This document shows, piece after piece, positions 10,356 through 21,196 of a stretch of 64,000 bases of DNA. The notes under the pieces were generated by a model, which worked only from the letters and a program-made list of their open reading frames with translations, did not search any database and was not told the DNA's origin. Source of the DNA: Bremia lactucae (taxonomy: Eukaryota; Oomycota; Peronosporomycetes; Peronosporales; Peronosporaceae); NCBI RefSeq assembly GCF_004359215.1, contig NC_090628.1, positions 1,058,568 through 1,122,567 of the forward strand, read 5' to 3'. A program made the position numbers and the translations under genes. Numbering within the stretch: the stretch's first letter is position 1; every line of letters begins with the position of its first letter.

Positions 10356-10373
10356 TGGTAGCACTTCGTGTTC
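10356..10373 (+). other. Primer-binding site of B1
   Basis: TGGTAGCACTTCGTG starts two bases after the LTR end. Its first nine bases are complementary to a tRNA 3' end GTGCTACCA, which fits initiator tRNA-Met (A1:U72 type acceptor stem). The same motif follows the 5' LTRs at 28505, 36823 and 53943. Confidence 0.7.
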
Positions 10374-10479
10374 CGTTCAACGTCCGGCACACGTACAACA
10401 GGGACATGTTAGATGAAGAAGGAGGGAGCTTTCAGCCCCTCAAATAGAATATCACACAACGCGTGAAAGGTTCACTCAT

Positions 10480-11425
10480 TTGAGTGACCTTGGATGGAGA
10501 GCGATCGATCGCATGAGTTCGGTCGTCGGTGGGCCAAAAATGGGCGCCATGCTGTTCACTCTGCACACAAATGAGCAACATGCGGCCATAGCCGAGCTCA
10601 TACAAGATGAATTCGACGGGACCCAAGAAAAAGTAGCTTGCTTCACCAGCAAGGCTCTCAACACGCGGAGGTGTTAAAAGAACAAGGTGCTCAACAATTG
10701 GAAAGTTGAAACAGCAGCATTAACAAGCTGCTAGCGGGCTGACGCTTCCGCGTCGATCCGAAAACTTAAAAATAGAAATCTCTAAGTTTAAGGCAGTCGA
10801 AGGCGACTCATTATTAAGATGGTTACTCGAATTAGACGACGCCATAAAACTCGCCGCATCAATTGTGATGCGACAAAAGTGAGATTGGCATGTCCAACAT
10901 AAGCGGACGTGCCAAATCTTAAGCTTTAGGGCTCAAGCTTCACAAACCCTCACCCCAATTGGGTTTTGGGTCGTATGAGGTCGTTATTTCCCGGCTCAGT
11001 CAAACGATTGAGCTGCTACGTGCCGAATTCAGGGCCCGAGCCAAGATCCTGAATTTGAAGCAGGGCAAGCGTGAACTTCACGCTTATGCTTAGCATACAC
11101 GATACCTGGTATATTGTATCGTGAGTCATCCAATTGATAAACAAACACAGGTAAATGTGTTTATAAAGAACTTGCAGACTGTTCTGTTACGACCCAACTG
11201 TTCCGGCTTGGACTAGAGTCGCTCGATCAAGCGATCTCTACAGCGGAACAGGAGGACTTCAGTCTGAAACAGGCTTTCGTTCTTTATGGAGCTTATCGTC
11301 ATCTGAGACGACGATAAAACAGAGGTCCGAAACCAATGATCCTCTCGTATGTGAAGAGCGAGAAACCTCGCCCTTCAAGTTACAAACGATTGCAAAAATG
11401 GAGTCGTTGTCAAAAGTCGCTATCA
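10480..11425 (+). pseudogene. Gag remnant of B1
   Basis: Gag is the capsid precursor. The opening frame (MSSVVGGPKMGAMLF, then LIQDEFDGTQEKVACF) is colinear with the Gag start at 28648-28875 of element A2 (MSSTVGNNVILAMLSG). Downstream segments up to about 11425 match in pieces, with many stops. The zinc-knuckle end is missing because the sequence switches to the inverted segment. Confidence 0.65.
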
Positions 11426-12060
11426 GATCAAGTGTATAAGCGCCTACACTTGATCCATTTTTACTACGACATCTAATGTCTTAGTTTTCTTTTCAAAACT
11501 TATTTCCAAAGGTACCTGGGAACCTTTGACCACAAGTATCTGAGGACTTATTCCCACATATTCTTGGGGACTTGTTTTTCTCTCAAGTTTTCTGGGAAGT
11601 ATCCTCCCCAACTACCTCTAGCTGTGATCGCGAAACCACAGCGTTATCCTCTACGATCGATTCTCCAGTCGATCTAGGACGTAGGCACTGTCTCTTATAA
11701 ACAGGCGTTTCTAATTATCGTAGTTGAAGGAATGTAAGCAAACATCATTGTAGCCTGCCCTCGACATATCAAGCGGACGAACTGCAACGCTGCCGGCGAT
11801 TGGACCAGCCGACCAGATCAACTCCACAGTGTCAAGCGATTTCACAATCAGATCTCGTAAAGACATGCAAACGGCCGAGCACGTCATCCATTACAATCCG
11901 TACTGCACACCAACCCAAGTCCCAGTACTGACAAGGATCGCCTCGCCAGGAAAAATGCACTTCGAAAGAGGGATATAGCCTCAGAAATAGACCATGCATC
12001 GTATAACGACAGGCGTCAATAACACGGCTAAACGCCACACAATCGCAAAGAACGCGAGAG
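11426..12060 (-). pseudogene. Inverted protease-linker segment inside B1
   Basis: This stretch is in reverse orientation to the rest of B1. It matches 18604-19260, which is minus-strand protease and protease-RT linker of another gypsy copy. The best block (about 11497-11747 against 18665-18915) is nearly identical, while its flanks are clearly diverged. At about 12060 the sequence returns to the plus strand inside RNase H, at an ACTATAACTTC junction resembling both partners. Confidence 0.7.
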
Positions 12061-12061
12061 G

Positions 12062-13100
12062 CAATTTCTTCGCCACTATAACTTCAACGTGGAAAATACA
12101 CCGGGACGACTTAATGATGTCGTGAAGCACTTTCAAGCCTGCACGATTTCGAGCTGGCTGGACAAACCAATACTACGGAAGCCAACCGTTGCAAGAAAAT
12201 CTGCCTCGCCAACATTACTTGACAACGTTGAAACCGTATCAAAAAAGGCTTCTAAAGGGTCGATAATTACCTGAGAAATTCAGCACAACAGGCCTACAAG
12301 CATAGGCAAAGTGGCACCGATCCGAAACAAATCGTACACAACGCAATGGCCAACGCTACAACCAAACATTGCTGGTGAACACCCGAATCGCAAACCCACC
12401 AGAATGTCTACGTGTATCAAATGAAAGAGTGGCCGATGCACCAAATATTGGGCATCGTAGACACGACAAGACTTATCTCACAATAAGTCGCGACTTCTAC
12501 TGGCCATGGCAGTATGAGTTCGTCCGCAAGTACATGCGTGCTTGCGAAGTTTGTCAACGGGTGAAGCCCAGTGCTTCATTCCGTGCTCCGTTACAACCTC
12601 TGCCTGTTCCGGCAGAATGTTGGCAGTCCGTATCGATGGACTTCGTCGTCGGATTTCATGAAGACGAACACGCGTTCTTGTCTTTGTTGATATTTTCAGC
12701 AAGATAGTATATCTTGCTGCAGTCCCGGAATTGATCACAGCCAACGTCTGTGCTCGTGTCTTTGTTGACACGATATTTCAGCTCCATGGGTTACCCCGTG
12801 AACTGTTCTCCGATCGGGAGCCTAAATTCACGACAGAAATTTGGTAATCTGTGTTCAAATCACTTGGAACACAGTTGAAAACGTCAGCTTTAGACCATCT
12901 TGAAATAGATGGTCAGACAGGACGTGCAAATCGTATCCTCGAAGATATGCTTCGCGGACACGCCCATCCTTTTACGATTTAGAGCGAGTTCTTACAGAAG
13001 GTAATTTGTCATCAGCAATTCAGTGCATGCTTTTACAAAGCATACACCGCTTTTAATAAACGGCTTACGCCATCCACGGATACTCACCTTGTTTGAGCGT
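12062..13100 (+). pseudogene. RNase H tail and integrase of B1
   Basis: NVENTPGRLNDVVKHFQ at 12085 is the end of RNase H (compare the intact tail at 21020-21115). The integrase follows. 12435-12707 reads DAPNIGHRRHDKTYLTISRD, then ACEVCQRVKPSASF, and SMDFVVGF with the first catalytic Asp. A one-base loss gives a stop after LLIFSAR. The rest of the core (12780-13100) is frameshifted. Bases 12435-12729 are almost identical to 21386-21680. Confidence 0.8.
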
Positions 13101-13216
13101 AACGCTAATTCAAGAGGAGATGGACTGCTTGACCAAAAAACAATCTAGCCCTCGCTTATCACGCATTGTCTAAGGTCAATGCGAAGGATACCAATGTAGA
13201 TTCAATCAACATTTAA

Positions 13217-14330
13217 GTGGACAAACTCAGCAATAGCGATAATGCTACTACTGACTTTGATAAGGATGCTGTAAGACTCATAATCGAAAACAATAAAAAT
13301 AGAGAGAGAGCAATAATGCTCTTGCTAATGATGAGAACGACATCTCCACAGTGCGCACCAGTCGCACTGAAGACAAAAAAAATCGAGTCAGCAGGAGAAT
13401 TCCTGGTGGCTAGAGAATCAGTTGTCCATTTCGTACAGGAGTCAATCGCTGATGCAGCGGACCGGCCGAAAAAGAACTCTGATTAAAATGAAAGACCAAA
13501 TATTCTTTCATTTAATGTTAATGAACTAGTCCTACTATGTAGGTAAACCTACCAGAACATGTAGTGACGAATGTAGGCAGTAATAAATTATTTAACCCAG
13601 GTATATCTGCCCGTTTCGTGGACTGTACCGCCAAGGAAATGCGTAAACGATCGAGCTGCCGCGTAGGATGCGTACGCATCCTGCGTTTTTTATCAGGCAT
13701 CTCCACCCGTACCATCACTACGAGGCTTATCCGATACAGGATCACCCCGGAACGGTCTAAGGCGTCTGCCAAAGCCTGGTCGTCCCAAGCTAAAGCATAT
13801 TAGTCTCACGATAGAGTCTGGTTCTTACAAACCAGACGTTCCACTCCATCCTCCAAGGATGAGATCTTGTAATGAGCTATCACCAGCTCGCTCTGAAGAG
13901 ACTGATGCGTCCTTTCGTACGTTAGTCGATAACTCGCAACTAGCGCACTTTTTAAAATGGTCACGGGAAACATTATCGACCGTCACCGCTAATTCGCGGC
14001 GACGGAATTGCTCGTAGTCAATATTCTACCTTAAGAAACGGAGGGGTGATCCAAGTCACGATGTTGATTCGGGTTCAGCGAACGAGGCGAATCCGATTTT
14101 GCCTCATCCTCCACATCCATTGACCGGTTCGAGTGGTGAAAAGCGTTTCTTTGTCGAACGCTTCTCGAACACCGTGAGGTGTAAGGGATTTGAACGAGTA
14201 ATCTCGTTCGTTGGCGAGGATATCCACCCTCGCTTGATAGTTAAGGACCTCGTTCCCAAGTGATGATGGATGTTTCGGGTCTCGTTCGACAATACAACGG
14301 GATCCATCTTCCTCGACAGAGAGTCCATCA
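13217..14330 (+). pseudogene. Integrase C-terminal region and chromodomain of B1
   Basis: 13217-13486 is the charged linker after the integrase core. 13560-13760 matches the GPY/F block seen elsewhere, out of frame. 14110-14270 reads EKRFFVERFSNTVRCKG and on to a truncated chromodomain, colinear with 22730-22920 and 51206-51484. A stop replaces the conserved Trp region. Confidence 0.65.
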
Positions 14331-14595
14331 GAATACGAGCGCTTCTTGCCCTCTTAAAAGGATTGAAGGTTCTAAATCCCTTCGCGCATTTGACAATCGG
14401 TAAGCGTACTCCAAATGGGGATTTTTGAGGGAGTATGCCTCCTTACGGGCATGACCTGCATCCTTAAAGCAACATGGATATTAGTCCCCCACGAGGGCAA
14501 GGTAACACTGCCTCTCTAGACAACCCGTGCAGCTTGTGGCGTGCACCGACTACGGTCTGTTTTTTTTAAACCGTTTACGGAAAGCATCCACTTTG

Positions 14596-15120
14596 TCAAG
14601 CAGGCCCTCGCGGCTTGTCTTTGCACATTCTTTTCAAATGCTTCCCAAGCTTGAAAAAAAGGAGTGACATCCTTTGCCCGCTTACAAGTGTACCACCGAT
14701 TTCAGAAAATGGCAGCTTCAAAAAATTCCGTTTCGTACTTACCAGGCTTGTTAATCCTGGATAATTCGAACAACGGAATATGGTATCGATCGTTGGAAAT
14801 ACCATTATAACGAGTTTGGTTGCCTTAGAGGGCAACCAAGGCTTCTTTTCGGGAACCAACCGCAAAACATTGCGGTCACTCTCCCGTTGGGTTCTGTTAA
14901 CGTTAACGCTAACATTACTCTCGGAGTGATCCTTACAACCAATCCGTCGCTGGTGATGCATACTGGCATCACCAGAGTCATCGTCGTCCATGGAGTCATA
15001 ACAAGATGACTCCGCACCAAAACGGTCTGTCAAACTTTGTAATCACCTCTTTGATCGTCACGTTAGAACTCGTAGGTTTAATAAACGTGGTCCCGGTTGA
15101 TCTGGAGGCCTCAAAAGTCG
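14596..15120 (-). pseudogene. Conserved antisense ORF, copy B1
   Basis: The minus-strand ORF 15033-14596 (145 codons) reads DSMDDDDSGDAS, then VPEKKPWLPSKATK. In neighbouring frames there are KPGKYETEFFEAAIF and QAWEAFEKNVQRQAAR blocks. The acidic start, the EKKPWL box and the QAWxAFxxNV end are the same landmarks as in the copies at 2098-2860, 23200-23700 and 51700-52607. Two frameshifts separate the blocks. The family is unknown. Confidence 0.5.
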
Positions 15121-15159
15121 CCACCAAGTTGGGCGATGACGCCGACTCGGCCGGGGTGA

Positions 15160-15663
15160 TCTTACGGGGTGTCCCGTTACATAAATATTATTCCTATAAG
15201 AGGAATAATAGGAATTATTCCCTGTGATAGGAAAAAATAAAGAAACACAAACTTTTATCGTTATTAATATTTGACTTATTATTTCCGATATTTTCAAAAT
15301 TGGTAATATTGACGAAGAAAGACATTTGTTCTATTGATTGGTTGATTCAAGTTCAAATCAACCCCATGAAACACGATAGTGCGGTTCGCAAGGGTAGGCG
15401 CCATACATAGTTTGTTATTAATAGATTAAAGCCAGTAGTAGATAGAAGATCGTTACGTAGGAACTTAATTCATAAAAACTTTTTCGCTTTTTTCCCTATT
15501 CTAAAGCCTTAGAATTTACCTTTGGTAGCTTGGACTTCCTAGCTACTTAAAATCATCCGCTGCATGTCGTGTGCGGGAAGTAGTCGAGGCGCTCCACCTT
15601 CACTGTAATCAGTGTAGGTTGACTAGTACTGTTATCAAAATTAGCAAAGGGTGTTTCATTACA
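15160..15663 (+). repeat. 3' LTR of B1
   Basis: This 504-bp LTR-B is preceded by a purine-rich GGCCGGGGTGA. It begins TCTTACGGGG (eroded TGTAACGGGG), with the inverted heptamer CGTTACA at 15174-15181. It ends CATTACA. It serves as the uninterrupted reference for the nested copy at 9466-10353. Confidence 0.85.
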
Positions 15664-16382
15664 CAACGAGTTATCATTAGCCGGTAGTGAAATGTCGCGA
15701 CTGACTGCTTGCCATTCTAACAATCTTTCTATACCTTTATTGATCAAAGTATGCCTCCAGTTGAGCGTTGTGTCGTTAGGATATTTTGCTCGAGTGTCCA
15801 ATGCAAGAGTGCCCAAGCTTTTACTCATTGTCGCCGAAAAATCAATGAGGCATGATTATTTCTGCTCACAGTCAAGCTTATACGCCATCCCTTGTTCCCA
15901 AACGTATAGCTCTATCCTTGCCCGAGATGATGCACGATATACGCTAAAGCCTTAAGTTCATGCTACGTTCTGTAAGTTTACCAACCGACAATAGACTTCT
16001 GTCAAATCCTGATATAAATAGGACTCTAACGATGCGAATGCAATTTATGTTCTATTTATAATATAGTTTCACGGTCCTTTATCCTATGTCAAGCAAGCTC
16101 TTGCCGTCTTAAAATCGTCTATTCGATGCTTGTTCATAGGCCTTATGTAAGAAAACCTTAACTTTTTAGTGATGCTTTATATGGAATCTAGCGCGACTGT
16201 TATTAAGCCATTCGGTTGCGTATTCTTCACCAACTCCAAAAACTGCAGATCTGTTTCCATCTGGACAGTTCCGTGGCAAGTGACGTACCGATCACAATTT
16301 AAACACTTCACTCAAAACAGACGTCGTTGCTAAGAGACGCCGATATAGCGAAACGCCCCACCCTTCCGCCCGTTAAATTTTT
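15664..16382. other. Unassigned sequence between B1 and a copia relic
   Basis: I recognise no gene. A minus-strand frame at 15553-15828 reads SKSLGTLALDTRAKY and overlaps the LTR end. It matches nothing I know. The part near 16270-16380 may be a worn copia zinc-knuckle region (a KCLNCDRYVTCHG frame on the minus strand), but this is weak. Confidence 0.25.
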
Positions 16383-16860
16383 TTTTAAAGTTTTTAGTAC
16401 GCCAAAATGCATTTTCTGTGATCTCCTATTTGTATAGCCTCTCCAATTCCTTCAGAAGCTTCTTCCACACCTCGATTAGCGTGATGTCCGTCAATTTCTC
16501 CAAAATCGACGAAATAAGCTAAACCTTTGACGGAAGATTGCCTAGAAGAACAACCAGCTATCGCGACTCATCTTTTGGCTTTCCCGTAGTCTGAAGTCCA
16601 GCAACCAGTTTGTCAATTGCATCCAGATGTCCTGCCATGTTTGTGCCAATTTCCATCTTTAATTTGTTGAGACGACGCGTCGATATAAAATTCGCGGAGC
16701 GTTTTCCATGCCTCCAATATGCGCGTACCGGCTGGATAACAGCACCTTAAGGATAATGCCTAGCTCGTATGTGTTGTTTACGTCATACATCCGTGACGTC
16801 GTTGCCGTCCTTCAAATACAGTATATGCTCCAAATCCCTTCTCGCTAGGGCCATTTTCAT
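16383..16860 (-). pseudogene. Ty1/copia Gag (UBN2-type) remnant
   Basis: On the minus strand the frames give HILEAWKTLREFYIDASSQQ, then after one frameshift MEIGTNMAGHLDAIDKLVAG, GKPKDESR, LVVLLGNLPSKV and TLIEVWKKLLKELERLYK. The order AW..L, then L...L, then a (L)LGNLP box, then a leucine-rich helix is the layout of copia-type Gag, distinct from all the gypsy Gags in this window. Two stops and at least one frameshift are present. No copia pol or LTR is evident next to it. Confidence 0.65.
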
Positions 16861-16880
16861 GTAATACTCCTTATTGTTGC

Positions 16881-17390
16881 AACAGTGGCCTTCTGCTCAC
16901 TCTTCACTTGCGCAGCCGGATCAAAATCGGGTTGGCGCGAAAGGGCATCAGCGAAGATATTTAGTAGTCCTGCTTTATAATTCACGGAGAAGTTATACTT
17001 CGCGAAGAGAGACAACCATCTCGCCCTTCTTTGCGAGAGGTGTGGACTGTTAGCGGCCGTGCGTAAAGTCTATCTCACAAGAGATAGAACCTAAACTTAG
17101 CTAGAGCATGCTTCATGAGAAGGAGTTCCTTGACATGCACTGGATAGTTGCGCTCAGCTGGTTAAAACTGACGCGACAGATAGCAGACGACGCACTCTGC
17201 GCCGTCTGTGGCATATATCATTAACGCACAGCCGATTGCAAAATTGCCGATTGCAAAATCGCTGGCGTCACAGACCACATGAAATGGTCTGTCATGGTCC
17301 GCAATCGCCAGGATTGGTAATTGCATTAAGATTTGATTGATACACTCAAAGCAACGCTGACAATCAGCGCTTCATGACCACTATTTTATT
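16881..17390 (-). pseudogene. RNase H remnant (minus fragment)
   Basis: Minus-strand frames give ILAIADHDRPFHVVCDASDF followed by a small duplication of AIG residues, then NYPVHVKELLLMKHALAKF. This matches the intact RNase H at 20640-21115. The later part is scrambled, and the catalytic YTDHAS block is not readable. Confidence 0.65.
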
Positions 17391-18219
17391 TTACTTCGGA
17401 AAAGAAGAAAGATGTACAGTCATTTCGACATCATTGCGGGAGTACTTGTGCAGGTACGCCGTTAAGCCGAGGAACTTTCGACGTCCCTTTACATCGACTG
17501 GCAAAGGCCAATAGATGATCTCCTTGATCTTTTGCGGATCCGGGCGTACACCGTCTTTACCCACGATGCACCCAAGAAGTGGTATTTCGCTTGCAGCGAA
17601 TATCCACTTCTTGAGATCTGCATACAACTTGTGCTTACGCATAAACGTAAGAGCCTTTCGGACGTGGGTACGATGTACTCCAACATTCTACTTTCGTTCA
17701 TAGCTCTGCTATGAACAAAGACGTCATCAAAATTGCTCAGTGCAAAATCCCGCACCGATCTCAACAGATTAATTACACATCTGCTAAATATCGCAGTGGT
17801 ATTACTAAGTCCCTGTGGCATGACTAGCCACTCCGATAGTAGTCCGCTGGAAGTACCATGCCAGGTGTTACGGTTTAACAAAGATTCAAGCGCTTACTGC
17901 TGTGAGTGGGATATCCTGTTCACGCATAAGGGTCTGATTGAATCCATCCATCAGATACATCGACGAAACGATAGTACTCTTTGATATACCATGAATGATT
18001 ACGTCATTTCGTTGGTATCGTAGTTTAATTTGGTACCGTTGCAGCGCTCAATTTATTGGACACATGCACAATCCGCCATTCTCCTGTTGCTTCACGCACA
18101 CAGAAGGTCGGAGAGCTATGTGGGGAGGTTGACTCCCTCACATGGCACGCTGCTAAGCGATCGGCAACGAATTTATCGATCGCTAATACTTGTTCACGAG
18201 GCAATGGCCATTGCTTCAT
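17391..18219 (-). pseudogene. Reverse transcriptase remnant (minus fragment)
   Basis: Frames include MKQWPLPREQVLAIDKF and [20 protein letters not shown] (18219-18025), EWLVMPQGLSNTTAIFSR and SNFDDVFVHS (17881-17700; the FDDV box carries the catalytic aspartates), and LLGCIVGKDGVRPDPQKIK (17642-17500). These are RT motifs in the correct order, broken by at least three frameshifts. Confidence 0.8.
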
Positions 18220-18440
18220 GACACATTATTTCGAACCTGGGATTAGGTCGATTTCGTGGCGAGTGCCTTTATCCTTAGGCAACTCGCACTGTAATGATTC
18301 AGGTAAGACATCCTAAGATTCTATTTAATCTTAATGTAAAGGATTTGTCCCCAAACCCCGAGAATTGGAACGTAAAACTTCTCATCGAGGATATTTTCGT
18401 CCATAGATGAGCTGCTGAACCCATTCGTTCTGAGGGAATA

Positions 18441-18779
18441 CTATTGCCAATCGAATATCGGCCACGTATTTGTCATAGGTATAAGTACGCAGATCTGCTT
18501 GACTTTGCCACTACGCATATCACGCAAGAACCGTTTCGCTCCTAGCGCTAACAATTGAGTTATCTCCAAATTTAATTTCGGAGGCGCTATAATGTCAATT
18601 GAATAAGCGCCTACACTTGATCCATTGTTAACTGAAACATTTATTGTCCCAGCTTCCTCTTTGGAACTTATTTCCAAAGGTACCTGGGAACCTTTGACCA
18701 CAAGTATCTGAGGACTTATTCCCACATATTCTTGGGGACTTGTTTTTCTCTCAAGTTTTCTGGGAAGTATCCTCCCCAA
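18441..18779 (-). pseudogene. Protease-RT linker (minus fragment)
   Basis: A 112-codon open stretch containing SVGAYSIDIIAPPKLNLEIT and a RSGKVKQI block. It is homologous to the linker at 30664-31047 (VGAYTVDLHAPPKLTSEVTQ). No catalytic function is expected. Confidence 0.6.
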
Positions 18780-19065
18780 CTATCTCTAGCTGTGATCGCG
18801 AAACCACAGCGTTATCCTCTACGATCGATTCTTCAGTCGATCTAGGACGTAGGCACTGTCTCTTATAAACAGGCGTTTCTAATTATCTTAGTTGATGGTT
18901 TGTAAGCAAACATCTTTGTTTCCTGCCACTCGACATATTCGAGTGGTCGAACTTCGACGCTGCCTGTGCTTGTACCAGCCGTCGAGATCTAACTCCATAG
19001 TGTCATGGGTTTTCACAATGAGATCTTGTAAAGTTGTGCAAATGGCCGAGCCACAAGTGATGCCA

Positions 19066-19275
19066 TTACAATCTGTATTGGACACCAACCACAAGTTTCT
19101 TTACTGTTACGGATGCGCCCGTTGCTAGGCGCACTGTCATCTTCGTAAGAGGGATATCGCGCTCAATAAATTTGAGTATGCGATCTTCTAACGATTGGCG
19201 TCGAATAACATTGCTCGACGCCCCACAATCGACAAGGGACTTTAGAGGCAATTTGTTTGCCACTATAACTTTCAA
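19066..19275 (-). pseudogene. Aspartic protease remnant (minus fragment)
   Basis: The frame carries LPLKSLVDCGASSNVIRRQS with the catalytic D-C/S-G-A box, then VERDIPLT-like and VRLATGASVTVKK segments. It is the retroviral-type aspartic protease that cuts the polyprotein. It is homologous to 62605-63135, which is longer and less damaged. The flap and ILGxPWL end are not in frame here. Confidence 0.7.
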
Positions 19276-19577
19276 GGTGATGAAGTTAACCTCATCACCT
19301 GGGGCAGTTACACTTAATGTTTGCTTGTGAAGAGCAACTTCGTCAAAAGACCTGCAAATTCTTTTGAAGTTGCTGGTCAGTAGGGCGCTCCGCTACTACT
19401 GACTCCAACCGTTTTATGTCGATCTGCCTCGCCATTGCGTTATTTTGCAACAGCGTTGGATCCGTGTCATCCGCTGTTTCTAGCGGGAGGTCGATAATTT
19501 CGCTGTGTTCTTCTAGGCACTGGGCGTAGGGCACTACACTCATAGGCGTAGTGGCCCCGCCTCCGAAGTGAAATTCG

Positions 19578-20600
19578 TACATAACTCAATTGCCAACGCT
19601 AGAACCAAACAGTTTTTGTGTGATCTGCGGAATGGCAAATTTAGCAGATCTGTCTACTTGTCTCAAATGAAAAGTACGTGGCCGATATTCGGTCGGCAAA
19701 AGTAATTTATGAGAACGGACGGGTTCTCTGTAGCTCATCCATGGACGAAAGTATCCTCGATGAGAAAATTCGGATGGAACGCTCAACGTCCCAATCCTGG
19801 GAGCCGTTGAAGACAAACCCTTTGTATAAAGATTAATCAGAAATCAAGGATGTCTTCCCTGAATCAGTACCGAAGGATAAAGGCACTCGATACGAAATCG
19901 ACCTGATACTAGGTTCGAAATACTGTGTTATGAAGCCATGGTCATTGCCTCGTGAACAAGTATTAGCGATCGACAAATTCTTTGCCGACTGCTTGGCTTG
20001 AGGAAGTCATCATTCGCACATAGCTCTCCGACCTTATATGTGCGTAAAGCAAAAATAGGGTGAATGGGTGAATGAACGCTGCAGCGTTCAATTTTTCGAC
20101 GCTGCAACGGTACATTTTCTATCAGATCCTTATGCGTGAACAGGATATTTCGTTTATAGCAGTAAGTCCCTAAGCTAAATGCTATGGGAATGGCTAGTTA
20201 TGCGACATGGACTAAGTAATGCCTTAACAGAGGTATAACCAATCTGTGAGGATCGATGCGGGATTTCGCCCGGAGCAAAATTAATAACGTCTTCGTTCAT
20301 AAATAGAGCCATGAACGAAAAATTGGCATTTTAAGTACATCGTATCCACGTCCGAAAGGTTCTTACACTTATGCGTAAGCATAAGTGTATGCAACCTTAA
20401 CAAGCGTATATTCACTGCAAGCGAAATACCACTTTTTGGCTGCATCGTGGGGCAACATAGTGTACGCCCTGATCCGAAAAAGATCAAGGCGATCACCGAC
20501 TGGCCTGTGCCAGTCGATGTATAGGGATTCGAAAGTTCCTCTGCATAGTGGCATAACTCCCGCAATTGTGCTAAAATTACAGTTTACCTTTCTTCTTTGT
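19578..20600 (+). pseudogene. Linker and reverse transcriptase remnant of B2
   Basis: Linker residues LPTLEPNSF at 19580 match 30745. A GSKYCVMKPWSLPREQV stretch near 19910 and SFAHSSPTLYVRKA near 20010 are the RT N-terminal motifs. The palm and FDD region (20180-20330) is heavily scrambled. It is not translatable. Confidence 0.65.
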
Positions 20601-20639
20601 TTAAGAGAAATGTAAAAAGGTCACGGAACGCTTATTGTC

Positions 20640-21115
20640 AGCGTTCCTCTGAGGGTATCAAGCGAAACTTGATGCAATTGCCAATTCTGGCGATTGCGGA
20701 CCAAGACCGACCATTTCATGTGGTCTGTGATACCAGCGATTTCTCAATCGGCTGTGCGTTAATGCAACATGACACAGACGGCGCTGAGCGCGTCGTCTTT
20801 TATCAATCGCGTCAGCTGCAACCAGTTGAACCTAATTACCCAGTGCATGACAAGGATCTCCTCGCCATGAAATATGCACTTGCTAAATTGAGGGTCTTTA
20901 TCCTCGGAGATAGACCGTTCATCGTATATACGGACCATGCGTCATTACGCACGGCCGTAAACAGCCTACATCTCTCGCAAAGAATGGCGAGGTGGCTATC
21001 CTTCTTCGCGGAGTATTACTTCTCCGTGGAAAATAGACCGGGACGACTTAATGATGTCGCTGATGCCCTTTCGCGCCTGCCCGATTTCGAGCTGGCTGTA
21101 CAAACCAATATTTAG
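20640..21115 (+). pseudogene. RNase H domain of B2, locally intact
   Basis: This is the best preserved RNase H in the A/B families, open to the stop at 21113. Acidic sites are visible in CDTSDFSIGCALMQ, in NYPVHDKDLLAMKYAL (Asp where Glu is usual), in YTDHASLRTAV and in DVADALSRLPDFE. RNase H removes the RNA strand during reverse transcription. It is detached from a working RT, so it counts as a pseudogene segment. Confidence 0.8.
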
Positions 21116-21196
21116 GGTAAGCCAACTGTTGCAAGAATAAATGTTCCGTCGTCAACATTACTTGAGAGCTTATCAAGAAAAAAGGCTCTTAAAGGG

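Larger units (their letters stand above)
9466..15663 (+). mobile_element. Ty3/gypsy element B1, full length but dead
   Basis: The order is LTR-B, primer-binding site, gag, an inverted protease-linker piece, an RNase H tail, integrase, chromodomain, an antisense ORF, a purine-rich tract and LTR-B. The two LTRs have diverged strongly, so this is an old insertion. The 5-bp flanks (TAAAC before, CAACG after) do not match, so no target duplication remains. Every coding domain carries stops and frameshifts. The region between gag and RNase H is replaced by a segment in the opposite orientation. Confidence 0.8.
16881..19577 (-). mobile_element. Minus-strand Ty3/gypsy fragment (Gag end, protease, RT, RNase H)
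   Basis: Reading from 19577 downwards gives the Gag-protease junction (19582-19343), protease (19275-19066), linker (18779-18441), RT (18219-17391) and RNase H (about 17390-16881). LTRs and integrase are missing. At 19577/19578 it abuts a plus-strand fragment that starts in the same linker, so the two meet head to head. Confidence 0.75.

Noticed and set aside
9466..15663. Element B1 as a potentially active retrotransposon because both LTRs and all landmarks are present
   Set aside because: LTRs are strongly diverged, the RT is missing, and every domain has stops or frameshifts.
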